A DNA stretch of 64,000 nt from Paracoccus sp. SCSIO 75233 (GCF_027912675.1 NZ_CP115757.1:248001-312000); one strand, 5' to 3'. Counted from the first letter of the stretch, positions 15,826-24,540 are shown. The notes: generated by a model from the sequence alone, not told the origin. A program made the numbers and translations.

Positions 15826-17057
15826 CACCGCCCCCCGATCCGCACCACGTTATTAGCCCCGCCCTCGACAAGCTGCATCACAAACCGCGCCCATGCGTCC
15901 AGAGCGGCCCGCTTTTCGTCGGCATAGTCGTGGCGCTGATAAACAGCGACGATACCGCCGCCCGTCCCGCTGATGTGGTTCAGAACGGCTTCGGTCACGC
16001 GCACCGGGATGCCAAGCCGGGCCATGCCTGTTGCGCAGGTGCGGCGCAGGTCATGAAAGGTCCAGCGGGGAATTTCGACAGGCTCGCCCCGATCCTCTGC
16101 CGCCGCCATTTCCATCGCCTCTGCCAGTTTCGCCCTCGCCTTGTAGAAGCCGCTCACAGGCGAAGAGCCGGTCGTGGTGAAAATATAGCCCTGCTTGCCT
16201 GCAATGCGATCGACGCCCGCCAGAACGCTGCATACCGCCCCGGACAGCGGCACGTCATGCGCCCGCCCGTTCTTTGTCCGATCCGCAGACAGGTGCCACA
16301 GATCGCCCCTGATCTCGCCATCGGTGATTTGCGCCGCCTCGTTCAACCGCTGGCCGGTCAACAGCAGAGCCTTGCCAAGCGGCCCCCAAGGAAAGCCCTC
16401 GGCATCGCAGGCGGTCCAGAACCAGCGGATTTCGTCGTCTGAAAGCACTCTGTCCCGGCTGGATGGCTTTACCGGCGGCTTCACGCCTGCGGTAGGTGCA
16501 ATCTCGATAATCTCGCGCTCAACACACCAGCCGAAAAACTTCGACAGATAGGCCCGGATGCGCACGGCGGTCGTTGCGTGGCCCCGATCAATGATTGCGT
16601 CCAGCAGGTCGAGCACGTCGCGGCGTCCGATGCTCTGAACATTGCGGTCGCCCCAGATCGGCAGGACATGATTATCAAGCGCCTGCCGCACCGCCTTGCC
16701 TGTCCGCAGCTTAGAAAGGTGCCGCTGGTCAAACTGGCCGATCAGGTTCTTAATCTTATCGCGGTCAACCTCGGGTTTGGGTGCTTTCGCTGCCCTGACT
16801 TCCTCGGCTGGGTCGCGCCCTTCGGATGCCGCCGCAAGCGCGTTCCTTGCCCGTTGACGCGCGTCAGCCAGTGAGATGACCGGATATGCGCCTAGGGTCA
16901 TGCGGCGATGGGTGCCGCCGTGTCGGTATCGGACCTGCCAACCCTTTTTTCCGGTCGGCTGCACCACGAGGTAAAGCCCGGTGCAGAGGCTGTCAGGCAC
17001 TTCCTGCCGCCTGTCGCCCGGCTGCATCTTGTCAACGATTGCTGCATTCAATTTCAT
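15825..17057 (-). CDS. int: P4-type tyrosine integrase
   Basis: A 410-residue site-specific recombinase. The N-terminal DUF4102 domain includes LYLVVQPTGKKGWQVRYRHG and the MTLGAYPVISLADAR motif. The catalytic domain shows the first Arg in LLLTGQRLNEA, HDLRRT, and the Tyr in VYQRHDY. It catalyses integration into the adjacent tRNA-Thr site. The gene sits at the end farthest from the tRNA, with arm-type repeats directly upstream, so the integrase may repress itself. Confidence 0.95.
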   Translation of the reverse strand: MKLNAAIVDKMQPGDRRQEVPDSLCTGLYLVVQPTGKKGWQVRYRHGGTHRRMTLGAYPVISLADARQRARNALAAASEGRDPAEEVRAAKAPKPEVDRDKIKNLIGQFDQRHLSKLRTGKAVRQALDNHVLPIWGDRNVQSIGRRDVLDLLDAIIDRGHATTAVRIRAYLSKFFGWCVEREIIEIAPTAGVKPPVKPSSRDRVLSDDEIRWFWTACDAEGFPWGPLGKALLLTGQRLNEAAQITDGEIRGDLWHLSADRTKNGRAHDVPLSGAVCSVLAGVDRIAGKQGYIFTTTGSSPVSGFYKARAKLAEAMEMAAAEDRGEPVEIPRWTFHDLRRTCATGMARLGIPVRVTEAVLNHISGTGGGIVAVYQRHDYADEKRAALDAWARFVMQLVEGGANNVVRIGGR

Positions 17058-17071
17058 AGTCAGATGGCCCT

Positions 17072-17120
17072 CTGGGGAACAGTCTGGGGAACAGAATAGC
17101 GTTTAGCCCCCGTTCCCCAG
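17072..17120. promoter_or_regulatory. Putative integrase arm-type sites, right end
   Basis: CTGGGGAAC occurs directly at 17072-17080 and 17084-17092 and inverted (GTTCCCCAG) at 17112-17120, between the integrase start and attR. The same motif is found inside the left end. Confidence 0.55.
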
Positions 17121-17223
17121 TGTTAGACTGTGAGGGTCCATATTGTCAATAAATGCTGAAATTAAAGGTGATTTCGCGTGCAGATCGTTTTTCATTGTTT
17201 TGCGTTGATTGTCCGCAAAATCC

Positions 17224-17274
17224 GATTTGTAATCAGAAGGTCGGGGGTTCGATTCCCTCTGCCGGCACCATGAA
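17224..17274 (+). repeat. attR (displaced tRNA-Thr 3' end)
   Basis: A 51-bp copy of the tRNA 3' half, including CCA, without a 5' half. It differs from attL at three T-stem positions; both versions keep a paired stem. It is the original chromosomal 3' end displaced by integration, not a functional tRNA gene. Confidence 0.9.
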
Positions 17275-17356
17275 GATGGGCATCTGAGCTAGATTTTTCT
17301 AACAATAGCTGAAAACGCCATCTGGGGCGTCGATCAAAACGTACTCTATGACCGAA

Positions 17357-17378
17357 AAGCCGCCATCTCTGGCGGCTT
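17357..17378. terminator. Hairpin terminator downstream of the RTX gene
   Basis: AAGCCGCCA (17357-17365), loop TCTC, TGGCGGCTT (17370-17378). On the minus strand the stem runs into TTTT, 80 bases after the RTX stop. It may also have terminated the tRNA-Thr transcript before integration. Confidence 0.6.
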
Positions 17379-17457
17379 CTCCGTGACCTTATGAAGATCA
17401 ACAACGCTCTGTTCGGCGGATATGATCAGATGAATGCGCGCATCTTCCGGGTATCAG

Positions 17458-19554
17458 TTAAATTATCAATTCCGGATCTACGAGGATAGCAATATCTAGA
17501 CCGCCAATTGGTGTCAGTTCGCTATCGTCATAATCCGAGATTTCGATAGTAAAGCCGGCGTATATCTCTACTCCCGTGTATGTGGCGGCGGCGTCAAAGT
17601 AGAATGCGCCAGTGACAGGATTCAAAGAAAACTCATGTGGTGCGGACAGCGGATCGGGTTCCACCGAAGTAATCCTGATCGTATCAAGGCCGTCACGATC
17701 TTCAATGCGGAGGCCAGCAAACACCATATCTTGAACTTCACCGCGGAACGAGTCGTCAACTGTTCCCACGGTAATATTGGTGCCGTCCATACGGGTAGTC
17801 TGAAAACTCTGACCTTTGATTGTGAAGGTTCCTTCTGCGGTATCTGTTACCGCTGCGCCGCCAGCCGTTACCTGATAACTGAAGTTGAAATAGTCATCCT
17901 GGTCCGTCTGAAGCTCGTTGATGTTAGACTGTTCCGTACTGACGGTGATGTCGCCATTTGCTTGGGCAAGAACCTGAACATCACGTCCATCGGCTGTCGT
18001 AACTGTCTGTACGGTGCCTAAGTCCAGTTTTACGTTGTCATTACCAACACGAACACTGATTGAGCTCAGTTCAAGAATGCCATTGTCGCTGCTGTCGTTT
18101 GCGAGAACATTATAGGTGACCGATACAATTTCTTCTTCAGCGCCACCCTCGTCCAACATTACGAAGCTGTCGTCATTCAAAACCACGTCTGCCGGTTCGG
18201 GCTCTGGTCCTGTTCCCTTGCCGCCCCCTTCCAGCCACTGCCAATTGGAGGTGATGTTGACCCATTGCTCGCCGTTCAGCGCGATATTGTCGGCGTTGAA
18301 TGCGGCGAAGTCCTGGTTGGATTCGAAAAAGACGGTGATGAACTCGTCATTCGCGCCGGACTTGTCGTCGTCTTTTTCCAGACCCAGCTTTTCGGTGTCG
18401 ATGACAACATAACCACCGGCAGCGGCATAGCCCGGGACGTTATAGACAAATTTGATCGCCCCCTCGTCGACAGCGTCCTGGAACTCGCCGCCGTAATTCG
18501 CCGTGCTGAGGTCGATCAGGTCTTCGCGGCTCTCCCAGTCGCGATTGCCGCCTTCGGACCATTCGCCAGCGTCGAAGCCGATGATGGTGTCGTTGCCGTG
18601 GCCCTTGATGAAGCCAAGCGTGTCGGTCTCATTGTCATCGCCCGGACGCAGCGTATCGTTGCCGGTGCCACCCCAGATGGTGTCGGCGCCAGCGCGGCCG
18701 TGGATCCAGTCATCGCCGTCGCCGCCGTAGATTTCGTCATCGCCGTTATGGTTGTCATCATTCGACACCCACTGGAGACCATCCAGATAATCAACCAGCA
18801 GATGCGGGGCTTCGGTGTTGCCCGGCGCGACATTCTTATCGTCGATGTTGTAAAGCTTGCCCTTGCGCGGGGTCTCGTCGCCGTCGATGACATCGTTGCC
18901 GGCACCACCGAAGAGCAGGTCGTCTTCGTCGCCGCCCAGAACGACATCCTTGCCCTGGTAACCATAAATCGTGTCATTGTCGCGGTTGCCGACCAGCAGG
19001 TCGCTGCCATAACCGCCGCCGATAAGGTCGTCGCCCCAGCCGCCGAAAATCATGTCCCGGCCGCTATTGCCCCACATCGTGTCATTGCCCGATTCTTCCT
19101 GACGGAAAGAGTTCAGGTAGTTGTCATCGATGCCGACATGATCGAGCAGGCCCAGCCAGCTCGCCAGTGGCCCCTGAGTGCCGGTATTGCCGGTATATTG
19201 GCTGATCTTCTCGGCATAGGGATCGAAGCTGCGCACGCCGCTTTCACCGAACATCAGGTCGTTGCCGGTGCCGCCGCCCATATAGTCGCTGCCCGCGCCG
19301 CCATCCATCAGATCGCCGCCGCCGCCGCCATAAGCGGTATCATTGCCGTCGCCGCCAGATACGATGTCGAGATCGCTGTCATTCTCGCCCGCGAAGATCT
19401 GGTCGTCGCCGGTATTGCCGATCAGAAAGTCAGCCCCGTCGTGACCGACAATGGTGTCGTTCCCACCCAGACCGTCGATCCAGTCAGCCGAATACTGGCC
19501 GCCCTCAAGGCGCTCCCCAAGATGGCTGCTATTGGTGATTACGTTGAATGCCAT
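17458..19554 (-). CDS. RTX (hemolysin-type calcium-binding repeat) protein, probably type I secreted
   Basis: A 698-residue protein without a Sec signal. Blocks of glycine/aspartate nonapeptide repeats (GGNDTIVGHDGAD, GGAGSDYMGGGTGNDLMFG, GGAGNDVIDGD and others) occupy about residues 28-105, 150-230 and 275-330, and should fold as calcium-binding beta-rolls. The C-terminal part holds beta-rich domains with an N-D-D-S-F/LANDS cadherin-like motif and ends in a hydrophobic/acidic tail (DIAILVDPELII) typical of type I secretion substrates. No secretion genes are adjacent. The repeats give no enzymatic function. Confidence 0.85.
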   Translation of the reverse strand: MAFNVITNSSHLGERLEGGQYSADWIDGLGGNDTIVGHDGADFLIGNTGDDQIFAGENDSDLDIVSGGDGNDTAYGGGGGDLMDGGAGSDYMGGGTGNDLMFGESGVRSFDPYAEKISQYTGNTGTQGPLASWLGLLDHVGIDDNYLNSFRQEESGNDTMWGNSGRDMIFGGWGDDLIGGGYGSDLLVGNRDNDTIYGYQGKDVVLGGDEDDLLFGGAGNDVIDGDETPRKGKLYNIDDKNVAPGNTEAPHLLVDYLDGLQWVSNDDNHNGDDEIYGGDGDDWIHGRAGADTIWGGTGNDTLRPGDDNETDTLGFIKGHGNDTIIGFDAGEWSEGGNRDWESREDLIDLSTANYGGEFQDAVDEGAIKFVYNVPGYAAAGGYVVIDTEKLGLEKDDDKSGANDEFITVFFESNQDFAAFNADNIALNGEQWVNITSNWQWLEGGGKGTGPEPEPADVVLNDDSFVMLDEGGAEEEIVSVTYNVLANDSSDNGILELSSISVRVGNDNVKLDLGTVQTVTTADGRDVQVLAQANGDITVSTEQSNINELQTDQDDYFNFSYQVTAGGAAVTDTAEGTFTIKGQSFQTTRMDGTNITVGTVDDSFRGEVQDMVFAGLRIEDRDGLDTIRITSVEPDPLSAPHEFSLNPVTGAFYFDAAATYTGVEIYAGFTIEISDYDDSELTPIGGLDIAILVDPELII

Positions 19555-19798
19555 TCTTATATAAACCTACTCGTTATGCGCGCACTACCCTCGGGGATAT
19601 GTAAAATATGCCTGCAAGATTTTAAATGTGGTTATTTAGGTAACTTATGTGCTTAGGGTTCCGCCAAAATAATTTTTATTAGCTTCCAGAATTTTTAATT
19701 AGTTTCGGGGTCTTCGATTTCACATCTCGAGATAGATCGCGTCTCGAAGACGGCGAAGGGCAAAGCGAAAGTCATCTGATCGCCCGATAAGCGGTCTC
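19555..19798. other. AT-rich gap upstream of the RTX gene
   Basis: 244 bases, clearly richer in A and T than the surroundings up to about 19720, probably holding the RTX promoter. No gene or strong terminator is seen. Confidence 0.4.
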
Positions 19799-20914
19799 TC
19801 AGATAGTTGCGTTCTGGATCGCCTGAGGGCCCACAGAATCGCTCGAACCCGCAGGATTGCCGCCCTCCAGCAGGTCCAGAAGGATCGGATAGACGGCATC
19901 AGGGTTCGATCCCGGCTCAAGCGGATCAACGATCTCATGTCCCAAGCCAAGCTTCTCCGGAATGCGGTAGCGGGCGACGTTGGCACCGGAGCCAGCGCTC
20001 AGATCAGCGAAGCTCTCGGCCATGCTATTGTTGATCGCCTTGTCGTTGTCGTTTGTGACCAGCGTTACGTTTTGCACGACGCAGCTTCCCTTTTCGGCGA
20101 TCTTGCGTGCCGCGAAGCCGAGGCGGAGGACTTCTGCGGTGCCGCGTGTCGATTGCCGCTTATAGGCGTGTGGCATGCCCTCGAATTTCTCGCGCAGCAG
20201 CGGGTCTTTCCAGACGGAAATGGGTGGCAGGATCAGCATGATCTTCATGGCGAGCATATTGAGGCGCATACCGATCCCCGGCAGTCCAAGGAACGGCGCG
20301 AGCATGACAGCGCGGTCGACATCACCCCGGTTCTGGGAAACCCAGGCGGAGACGGTGCCGCCCGCTGATATCCCGCAAACGATCACACGCGCGCCAAGTC
20401 CGGCTGCGATATCGACGGTCTGGTCGCCGAACCGCGCCAGTTGCCCGGCTGTCAGATCGTCAAGCGCGTCGGTGGCCCTGTCCTTGTGGCCGTTGCGGGG
20501 CATTCGCGCCACCAGCACATTATGCCCCCGTGCGTGCAGAAGCGGGGCAAAATCCACGAAGGCCTGAGGGCAGCTAGATATGCCGTGTATCAGGACGAAC
20601 GACATGTCCGTGCTTTTGCCGTGATGCAGCACATAGGGGTGGCAGAGCGGGTTCAAACGATCTGCGGTTTGTGCAAGCTCGTTTTCGATGCGCGACATAC
20701 TCTCGTTGAAATCGCGACAGGGGGCCGGCGCGGATACGAGCGATTTGGTCCGGATCGGCATCAGCAGCGCGCCTGCCAGCAGCACAGCGATTGCGCCGGT
20801 ACATAGGGCGAGTGCAACCGGCCAGGAGGTCGCCCAGGCCAACAACACCAGAGCGACGCCGAAAACCGCAAGAAGCAATGCAAATCCGACGAGGACTTTC
20901 TGCGTGACGCTCAT
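19799..20914 (-). CDS. Membrane-anchored alpha/beta hydrolase-like protein
   Basis: A 371-residue protein with two N-terminal membrane helices (about 7-25 and 30-52) and a cytoplasmic or periplasmic alpha/beta-hydrolase domain. The domain shows the oxyanion strand FVLIHGISS, the nucleophile elbow GISAGG (Ser near 182) and a late GHEIVDP His. It resembles small carboxylesterase/lysophospholipase-like proteins; the substrate is unknown. It overlaps the stop of the preceding gene by ATGA, so the two products are probably made together. Confidence 0.75.
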   Translation of the reverse strand: MSVTQKVLVGFALLLAVFGVALVLLAWATSWPVALALCTGAIAVLLAGALLMPIRTKSLVSAPAPCRDFNESMSRIENELAQTADRLNPLCHPYVLHHGKSTDMSFVLIHGISSCPQAFVDFAPLLHARGHNVLVARMPRNGHKDRATDALDDLTAGQLARFGDQTVDIAAGLGARVIVCGISAGGTVSAWVSQNRGDVDRAVMLAPFLGLPGIGMRLNMLAMKIMLILPPISVWKDPLLREKFEGMPHAYKRQSTRGTAEVLRLGFAARKIAEKGSCVVQNVTLVTNDNDKAINNSMAESFADLSAGSGANVARYRIPEKLGLGHEIVDPLEPGSNPDAVYPILLDLLEGGNPAGSSDSVGPQAIQNATI

Positions 20915-21888
20915 GAAGATATTTCCTTTTGCGAATGTGCTGCGGCTTTGTCCGAAGACAGCATTTCCTCGACGGCGTTGGCAATTTCACTGACGGTCTC
21001 ATCCAGCCGCGACATGCTGTGTTGCCATTCCGACGGGTCGAGATAGCCGCCTGCGCCGGAATGAACGATATCCGGCAGGCTGACCTCCCGAAGGCGGTTA
21101 CCGGTGATTGCCTGATTCCAGCTTGATCCGATGGAAGACGCCCAGCGTCCGGGAAAGACGAACCGGCCCAGGCGGTAGACGGAATCCTTGTCGCCGTAGA
21201 TCGAAATCAGCTCTTCCGCATCGGCAATGCCGGGATCAGCCGACATCACGCCGCCGAAGGCGAGGACAGACACTGGTCCCCGGGTGATTTCCCGAAGATA
21301 TGGCACCGCGCCGACGGCGATCTGACCGCCCCCGCTGGACCCGAGAAGGATGACTGGCATGCCGCTTCCAAACGGATAACCCGCAGCCCCGAGCCGGTCA
21401 GAGGCGATATGGGCAATGCTGTGGCTATAAAGGGGACCATAGCGATGATCCGCCGAGACCAGCACCTGATACAGGTTGCGGATATTCAGCGTCGCTGCGA
21501 GCATCGAGCCGCCGGCAGCCCTTCGTTTGCCGACCACGCGCCAGAACCATGAAAAGAACCTTTGCCCGGTCAGCAGCGGTCGTCCGGACGGCGCGTAGGG
21601 AAAGACATCCCGCACGATCCGCGCATTCGGCAATCTGGCAGCAAGACGGTCGAGGAAGCGCGACTCCGCCTCCAAAAGCGCCTCCCCCGAGATTGAGCCG
21701 ATGCCGGAAACAAAGACGATAAAGACATCGACGCCCTGTTCCGCCGTGGTGTCGCCATCCGGGTTCGGTGCGATATCGGGGAGTTCGCCATATCGCGCAA
21801 ATTGCAGCGTCTCCAGCGGCGACAGCAGGAATGTCACCGCAATCGCGACCAAAATGATCGAAAGCGCACCGGCGATAAGCGGGATCAT
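20911..21888 (-). CDS. Membrane-anchored protein with hydrolase-like GSSGGG motif
   Basis: A 325-residue protein of unknown family. One N-terminal membrane helix (about 5-22) precedes a soluble domain with strand VDVFIVFVSGIGS and a nucleophile-elbow-like LLGSSGGGQ (about 184). An acidic C-terminal helix ends it. The arrangement suggests an alpha/beta-hydrolase relative; catalytic Asp and His cannot be assigned with confidence. It is co-transcribed with 19799-20914 and probably with 21926-22546. Confidence 0.65.
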   Translation of the reverse strand: MIPLIAGALSIILVAIAVTFLLSPLETLQFARYGELPDIAPNPDGDTTAEQGVDVFIVFVSGIGSISGEALLEAESRFLDRLAARLPNARIVRDVFPYAPSGRPLLTGQRFFSWFWRVVGKRRAAGGSMLAATLNIRNLYQVLVSADHRYGPLYSHSIAHIASDRLGAAGYPFGSGMPVILLGSSGGGQIAVGAVPYLREITRGPVSVLAFGGVMSADPGIADAEELISIYGDKDSVYRLGRFVFPGRWASSIGSSWNQAITGNRLREVSLPDIVHSGAGGYLDPSEWQHSMSRLDETVSEIANAVEEMLSSDKAAAHSQKEISS

Positions 21889-21925
21889 AGGGTTACCGCG
21901 CGCAGCGCTTTGCCGTCATTTGCGC

Positions 21926-22546
21926 TCATATCGGTCTTCCCGCCGCAAAGCGCCGGATCGCATTGACCAGACCGGCCAGCGGTCGCCCGAGCGTTGCTGC
22001 AAACAGGAAATGAGTAAACCAACCGGCGAATGCCACGATCAGGGCGGCATGGACCGGCATCGCCAGCCCTTTATGCAGGGCATAGAAGATCAGGATCGTT
22101 GACCAGAGCCGCAGCATTCTCTCAATGCCCTCACCGAAATAGGGCATCAGAACGAGGATGCCGAACAGGAAAGGTGCGTGGGCGAGGGCCACGATCCAGA
22201 ACAACCGTTCATCCGAAATCCTGTCATTGAGGAAGATACGGTCGGCCACCACGGCGCAGGCGGCCAGCACCAGCGCTGTGCCGACGAATACCAGTCCCTC
22301 GGACAGGTAAACCGGCAATTGTCGCCGTCCGGGCACGCGGTTCAGGGCAAGAATGGCGGCGGAGCCGAGCGCGCGAGACACCCCGGCAAAGAACACCATT
22401 ATGAGCGTCAACCGGCGTAGCTCGGGCGTCGAGCCTGCGGCGCGGAACGTATCGACGTCGAAAGAAGCCGCCGACAGCCCGAGGCTGAATGCCTCTGCAA
22501 TCATTAAAAAGAAATCGCCCATAATCGCTGCTTTACCAAAATCCAC
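21926..22546 (-). CDS. Polytopic membrane protein of unknown function
   Basis: A protein of 206 residues (GTG start at 22546) or 198 (ATG at 22522); neither has a strong ribosome site. Four to five membrane helices are visible. After a polar N-terminus (FDVDTFRAAGSTPELRRLTL) the layout resembles Yip1-like membrane proteins, but I cannot confirm a family. It is the first gene of a three-gene leftward set with two hydrolase-like proteins, 37 bases ahead of the next. Confidence 0.65.
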   Translation of the reverse strand: MDFGKAAIMGDFFLMIAEAFSLGLSAASFDVDTFRAAGSTPELRRLTLIMVFFAGVSRALGSAAILALNRVPGRRQLPVYLSEGLVFVGTALVLAACAVVADRIFLNDRISDERLFWIVALAHAPFLFGILVLMPYFGEGIERMLRLWSTILIFYALHKGLAMPVHAALIVAFAGWFTHFLFAATLGRPLAGLVNAIRRFAAGRPI

Positions 22547-22856
22547 CTATCAACATATGCTATTTTCATAGCAGACATTCGGAAAGACTAGGCGATATGC
22601 GAAACACTTGCATGACGCGATCAAGGCGCGGCACAACGCGCCGCCACGATCCTCGCTCAGCCGCAAACTATCGCGAGACGGCACCGGAGATTTGTGGCCA
22701 TCGATCCGGTTGTCGGTCGCTTTCCGACGGTATTACGTTGCGACCGCGACGCCGTGTGCCGGGACTGGATTGTCCGCCCGGTCGCGCGGCCTTTGTCTGT
22801 GCGGCGGTCTCGCGCAAGGCGCGGCAAACTCCGCTAAATCGATAACCGACCGAATG
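22547..22856. other. Gap with no supported gene
   Basis: 310 bases between the membrane-protein operon and the lipoprotein gene. The left 50 bases are AT-rich (likely promoter of the operon). The rest is GC-rich with open frames but no ribosome site or recognisable protein. Confidence 0.4.
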
Positions 22857-23408
22857 TCAGTTCTGCCAGACTTCGACCTCCGGCAGGTCCGTAATGGAAA
22901 CACCCAGCGTTTGCATTGCCGCGAGTGATATCTGGCTGCCTGCACCGCCGCCGCTCAGCGGTTGCAGGTCGAGATTGACCGACTTGCCGTTCGCCGGATT
23001 GACGACGCGGCCCTTGGCGGGGGCGCTGACAAGCGGGGTCTTGATCCAGAAACCGCCCTCCGTCGCATCGCCGAGCGAGGCGACCGTCGTGCCCAGCCGT
23101 CCCCCGCCGGTCGCCGGTGCGGTCGCGGCGGCTTTCTCCTCAGCGGAAGTCGTGTCGAGTGCTGCGACACTTTGTCCGCCGCCGGTTAGCATCGCCCCGG
23201 CGGACTGGGTCTGTGTGGTCACGGTGACGGGTGTGGATGCAGGTTCAACGTAAGCGCCAGCAGGGGCTGTGGTTGCGGTCACGGTGACCGCTTCGCCGCT
23301 TTGCAGCGCCTCAGCCTCGCTTCGGGACACGATGCTGTCCGCGCCCTTGCCGCAGGCACTCAGTCCAAAGGCGGACAGACACAGCATGGCGGCTATGTTT
23401 CTGTTCAT
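22857..23408 (-). CDS. Lipoprotein of unknown function
   Basis: A 183-residue protein with a lipoprotein signal ending LSAC (Cys about 19). A Thr/Ala-rich disordered middle follows, then a conserved C-terminal domain (GFWIKTPLVSAPAKGRVVNPANGKSVNLDLQPL). The C-terminal part resembles the double-psi barrel of RlpA-like proteins, with ISLAAMQTLGVSITDLPEVEV at the end. Homologues are often mislabelled D-galactarate dehydratase. The ATG at 23408 has GGAG six bases ahead. Envelope location is likely; activity unknown. Confidence 0.7.
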   Translation of the reverse strand: MNRNIAAMLCLSAFGLSACGKGADSIVSRSEAEALQSGEAVTVTATTAPAGAYVEPASTPVTVTTQTQSAGAMLTGGGQSVAALDTTSAEEKAAATAPATGGGRLGTTVASLGDATEGGFWIKTPLVSAPAKGRVVNPANGKSVNLDLQPLSGGGAGSQISLAAMQTLGVSITDLPEVEVWQN

Positions 23409-23507
23409 ATGCGGCTCCAATTCCGATCTCGGGCAAGCTAGCCGGGGTCAACGGGACGTGCAATGCTTGCGCTTGAAGGAATGCCCGCCTCTCATTAACT
23501 TCAACAT

Positions 23508-24512
23508 ATGCAAACCGCGCCGCTCATTGACCCTTTTGCCCGCCCGATCACCTATTTGCGGGTGTCGGTGACGGATCGCTGCGATTTTCGCTGCACCTAT
23601 TGCATGGCCGAGCATATGCAGTTCCTCCCCAAGCGCGACCTGCTGTCGCTGGAGGAGTTGGACCGTCTTTGCACGGCGTTCATTGGCCTTGGCGTGCGTA
23701 AGCTGCGGATCACCGGGGGCGAACCTCTGGTCCGGCGCGACATCATGCATTTCTTCCGCTCCATTTCGCGCCATCTGGGGGACGGGCTGGATGAGTTGAC
23801 ACTGACCACCAATGGCAGCCAGCTTGGGCGGTTTGCCGCTGATCTGGCGGCGATCGGGGTGCGGCGCGTGAATGTCTCGCTTGATACGCTCGACGAGGCC
23901 AAATTTGCCGAGATCACACGCTGGGGCCGATTGCCGCAGGTGATGGAGGGGATTGCGGCTGCGAAGGCTGCAGGGCTGCGGGTCAAGATCAATGCCGTCG
24001 CCCTGAAGGGGTTCAACGAAGATGAGCTTTTCACGCTCACTGATTGGTGCGCGGCAGAGGGGCATGACCTGACCTTTATCGAGGTCATGCCTATGGGCGA
24101 TATCGGCGGCGAGGATCGGCTGGATCAATACTGGCCGCTATCGGATCTGCGCGCGCGGCTGGCGGAACGCTACACGCTGATCGATCTGGCCGAACGGACG
24201 GGCGGGCCGGCGCGCTATGTCCGGGTTGCACAGAGCGATCAGAAGATCGGCTTCATCACCCCGCTCACGCATAATTTCTGTGAAAGCTGCAACCGGGTCC
24301 GCGTTACCTGCACCGGCGAGTTGTTCATGTGCCTCGGACAGGAGGATCGGGCTGATCTGCGCGCGCCGCTGCGCGCTTCGCCGGATGATGCGCTGCTGAC
24401 GGATGCGATCCGGGCCGCGATCGCCCGCAAGCCGAAAGGCCATGATTTCGACTATTCCCGACAGAGCATTGCCGGACAAATGACCCGGCATATGAGCCAC
24501 ACGGGCGGCTGA
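23508..24512 (+). CDS. moaA: GTP 3',8-cyclase MoaA
   Basis: A radical SAM enzyme that starts molybdenum cofactor synthesis by converting GTP to 3',8-cyclo-7,8-dihydro-GTP. The N-terminal cluster motif CDFRCTYC is at residues 25-32, the SAM-binding GGEPL follows, and the second cluster has [18 protein letters not shown]. The protein ends in the required Gly-Gly. 334 residues is normal. No other moa gene is adjacent. The ribosome site is weak. Confidence 0.96.
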   Translation: MQTAPLIDPFARPITYLRVSVTDRCDFRCTYCMAEHMQFLPKRDLLSLEELDRLCTAFIGLGVRKLRITGGEPLVRRDIMHFFRSISRHLGDGLDELTLTTNGSQLGRFAADLAAIGVRRVNVSLDTLDEAKFAEITRWGRLPQVMEGIAAAKAAGLRVKINAVALKGFNEDELFTLTDWCAAEGHDLTFIEVMPMGDIGGEDRLDQYWPLSDLRARLAERYTLIDLAERTGGPARYVRVAQSDQKIGFITPLTHNFCESCNRVRVTCTGELFMCLGQEDRADLRAPLRASPDDALLTDAIRAAIARKPKGHDFDYSRQSIAGQMTRHMSHTGG

Positions 24513-24517
24513 ACGCC

Positions 24518-24540
24518 GCCCGCCAGCCTATCCGGCGGGC
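24518..24540. terminator. GC-rich hairpin between convergent genes
   Basis: GCCCGCC (24518-24524) and GGCGGGC (24534-24540) flank a 9-base loop and lie between the moaA stop and the end of the convergent amidohydrolase gene. There is no T-run, so termination is uncertain. Confidence 0.35.

Larger units (their letters stand above)
6383..17274. mobile_element. Integrated capsid-encoding phage satellite (cf-PICI-like), tRNA-Thr site
   Basis: An 11-kb element bounded by near-identical 51-bp repeats of the tRNA-Thr 3' end. The leftward block holds, in transcription order, a tyrosine integrase, an unknown protein, an AlpA-like regulator, two unknown proteins, a RepA-like helicase, large terminase, HNH nuclease, major capsid protein, prohead protease, connector, portal and a DUF2158 protein. 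Two unknown genes run rightward at the left end. No tail, lysis, holin or obvious small terminase gene is present. Known cf-PICI satellites have this content. A decayed prophage is the alternative, but the intact frames and tight overlaps argue against random loss. Confidence 0.8.

Noticed and set aside
6383..17274. Complete temperate prophage
   Set aside because: Size and gene content lack all tail and lysis functions.
6383..17274. Gene transfer agent cluster
   Set aside because: RcGTA-type clusters carry a long tail module and no integrase or att repeats.
17192..17404. 70-residue minus-strand frame containing GNRTPDLLITN
   Set aside because: This is the antisense of the tRNA-Thr 3' copy in attR, a known false protein in databases.
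18265..19656. 463-residue plus-strand frame opposite the RTX gene
   Set aside because: Its Val/Ala/Ile periodicity is the complement of the Gly/Asp repeats; no ribosome site.
22597..22928. Plus-strand frames in the gap at 22547-22856
   Set aside because: Arg-rich, no ribosome site, no family resemblance, and one overlaps the lipoprotein gene antisense.
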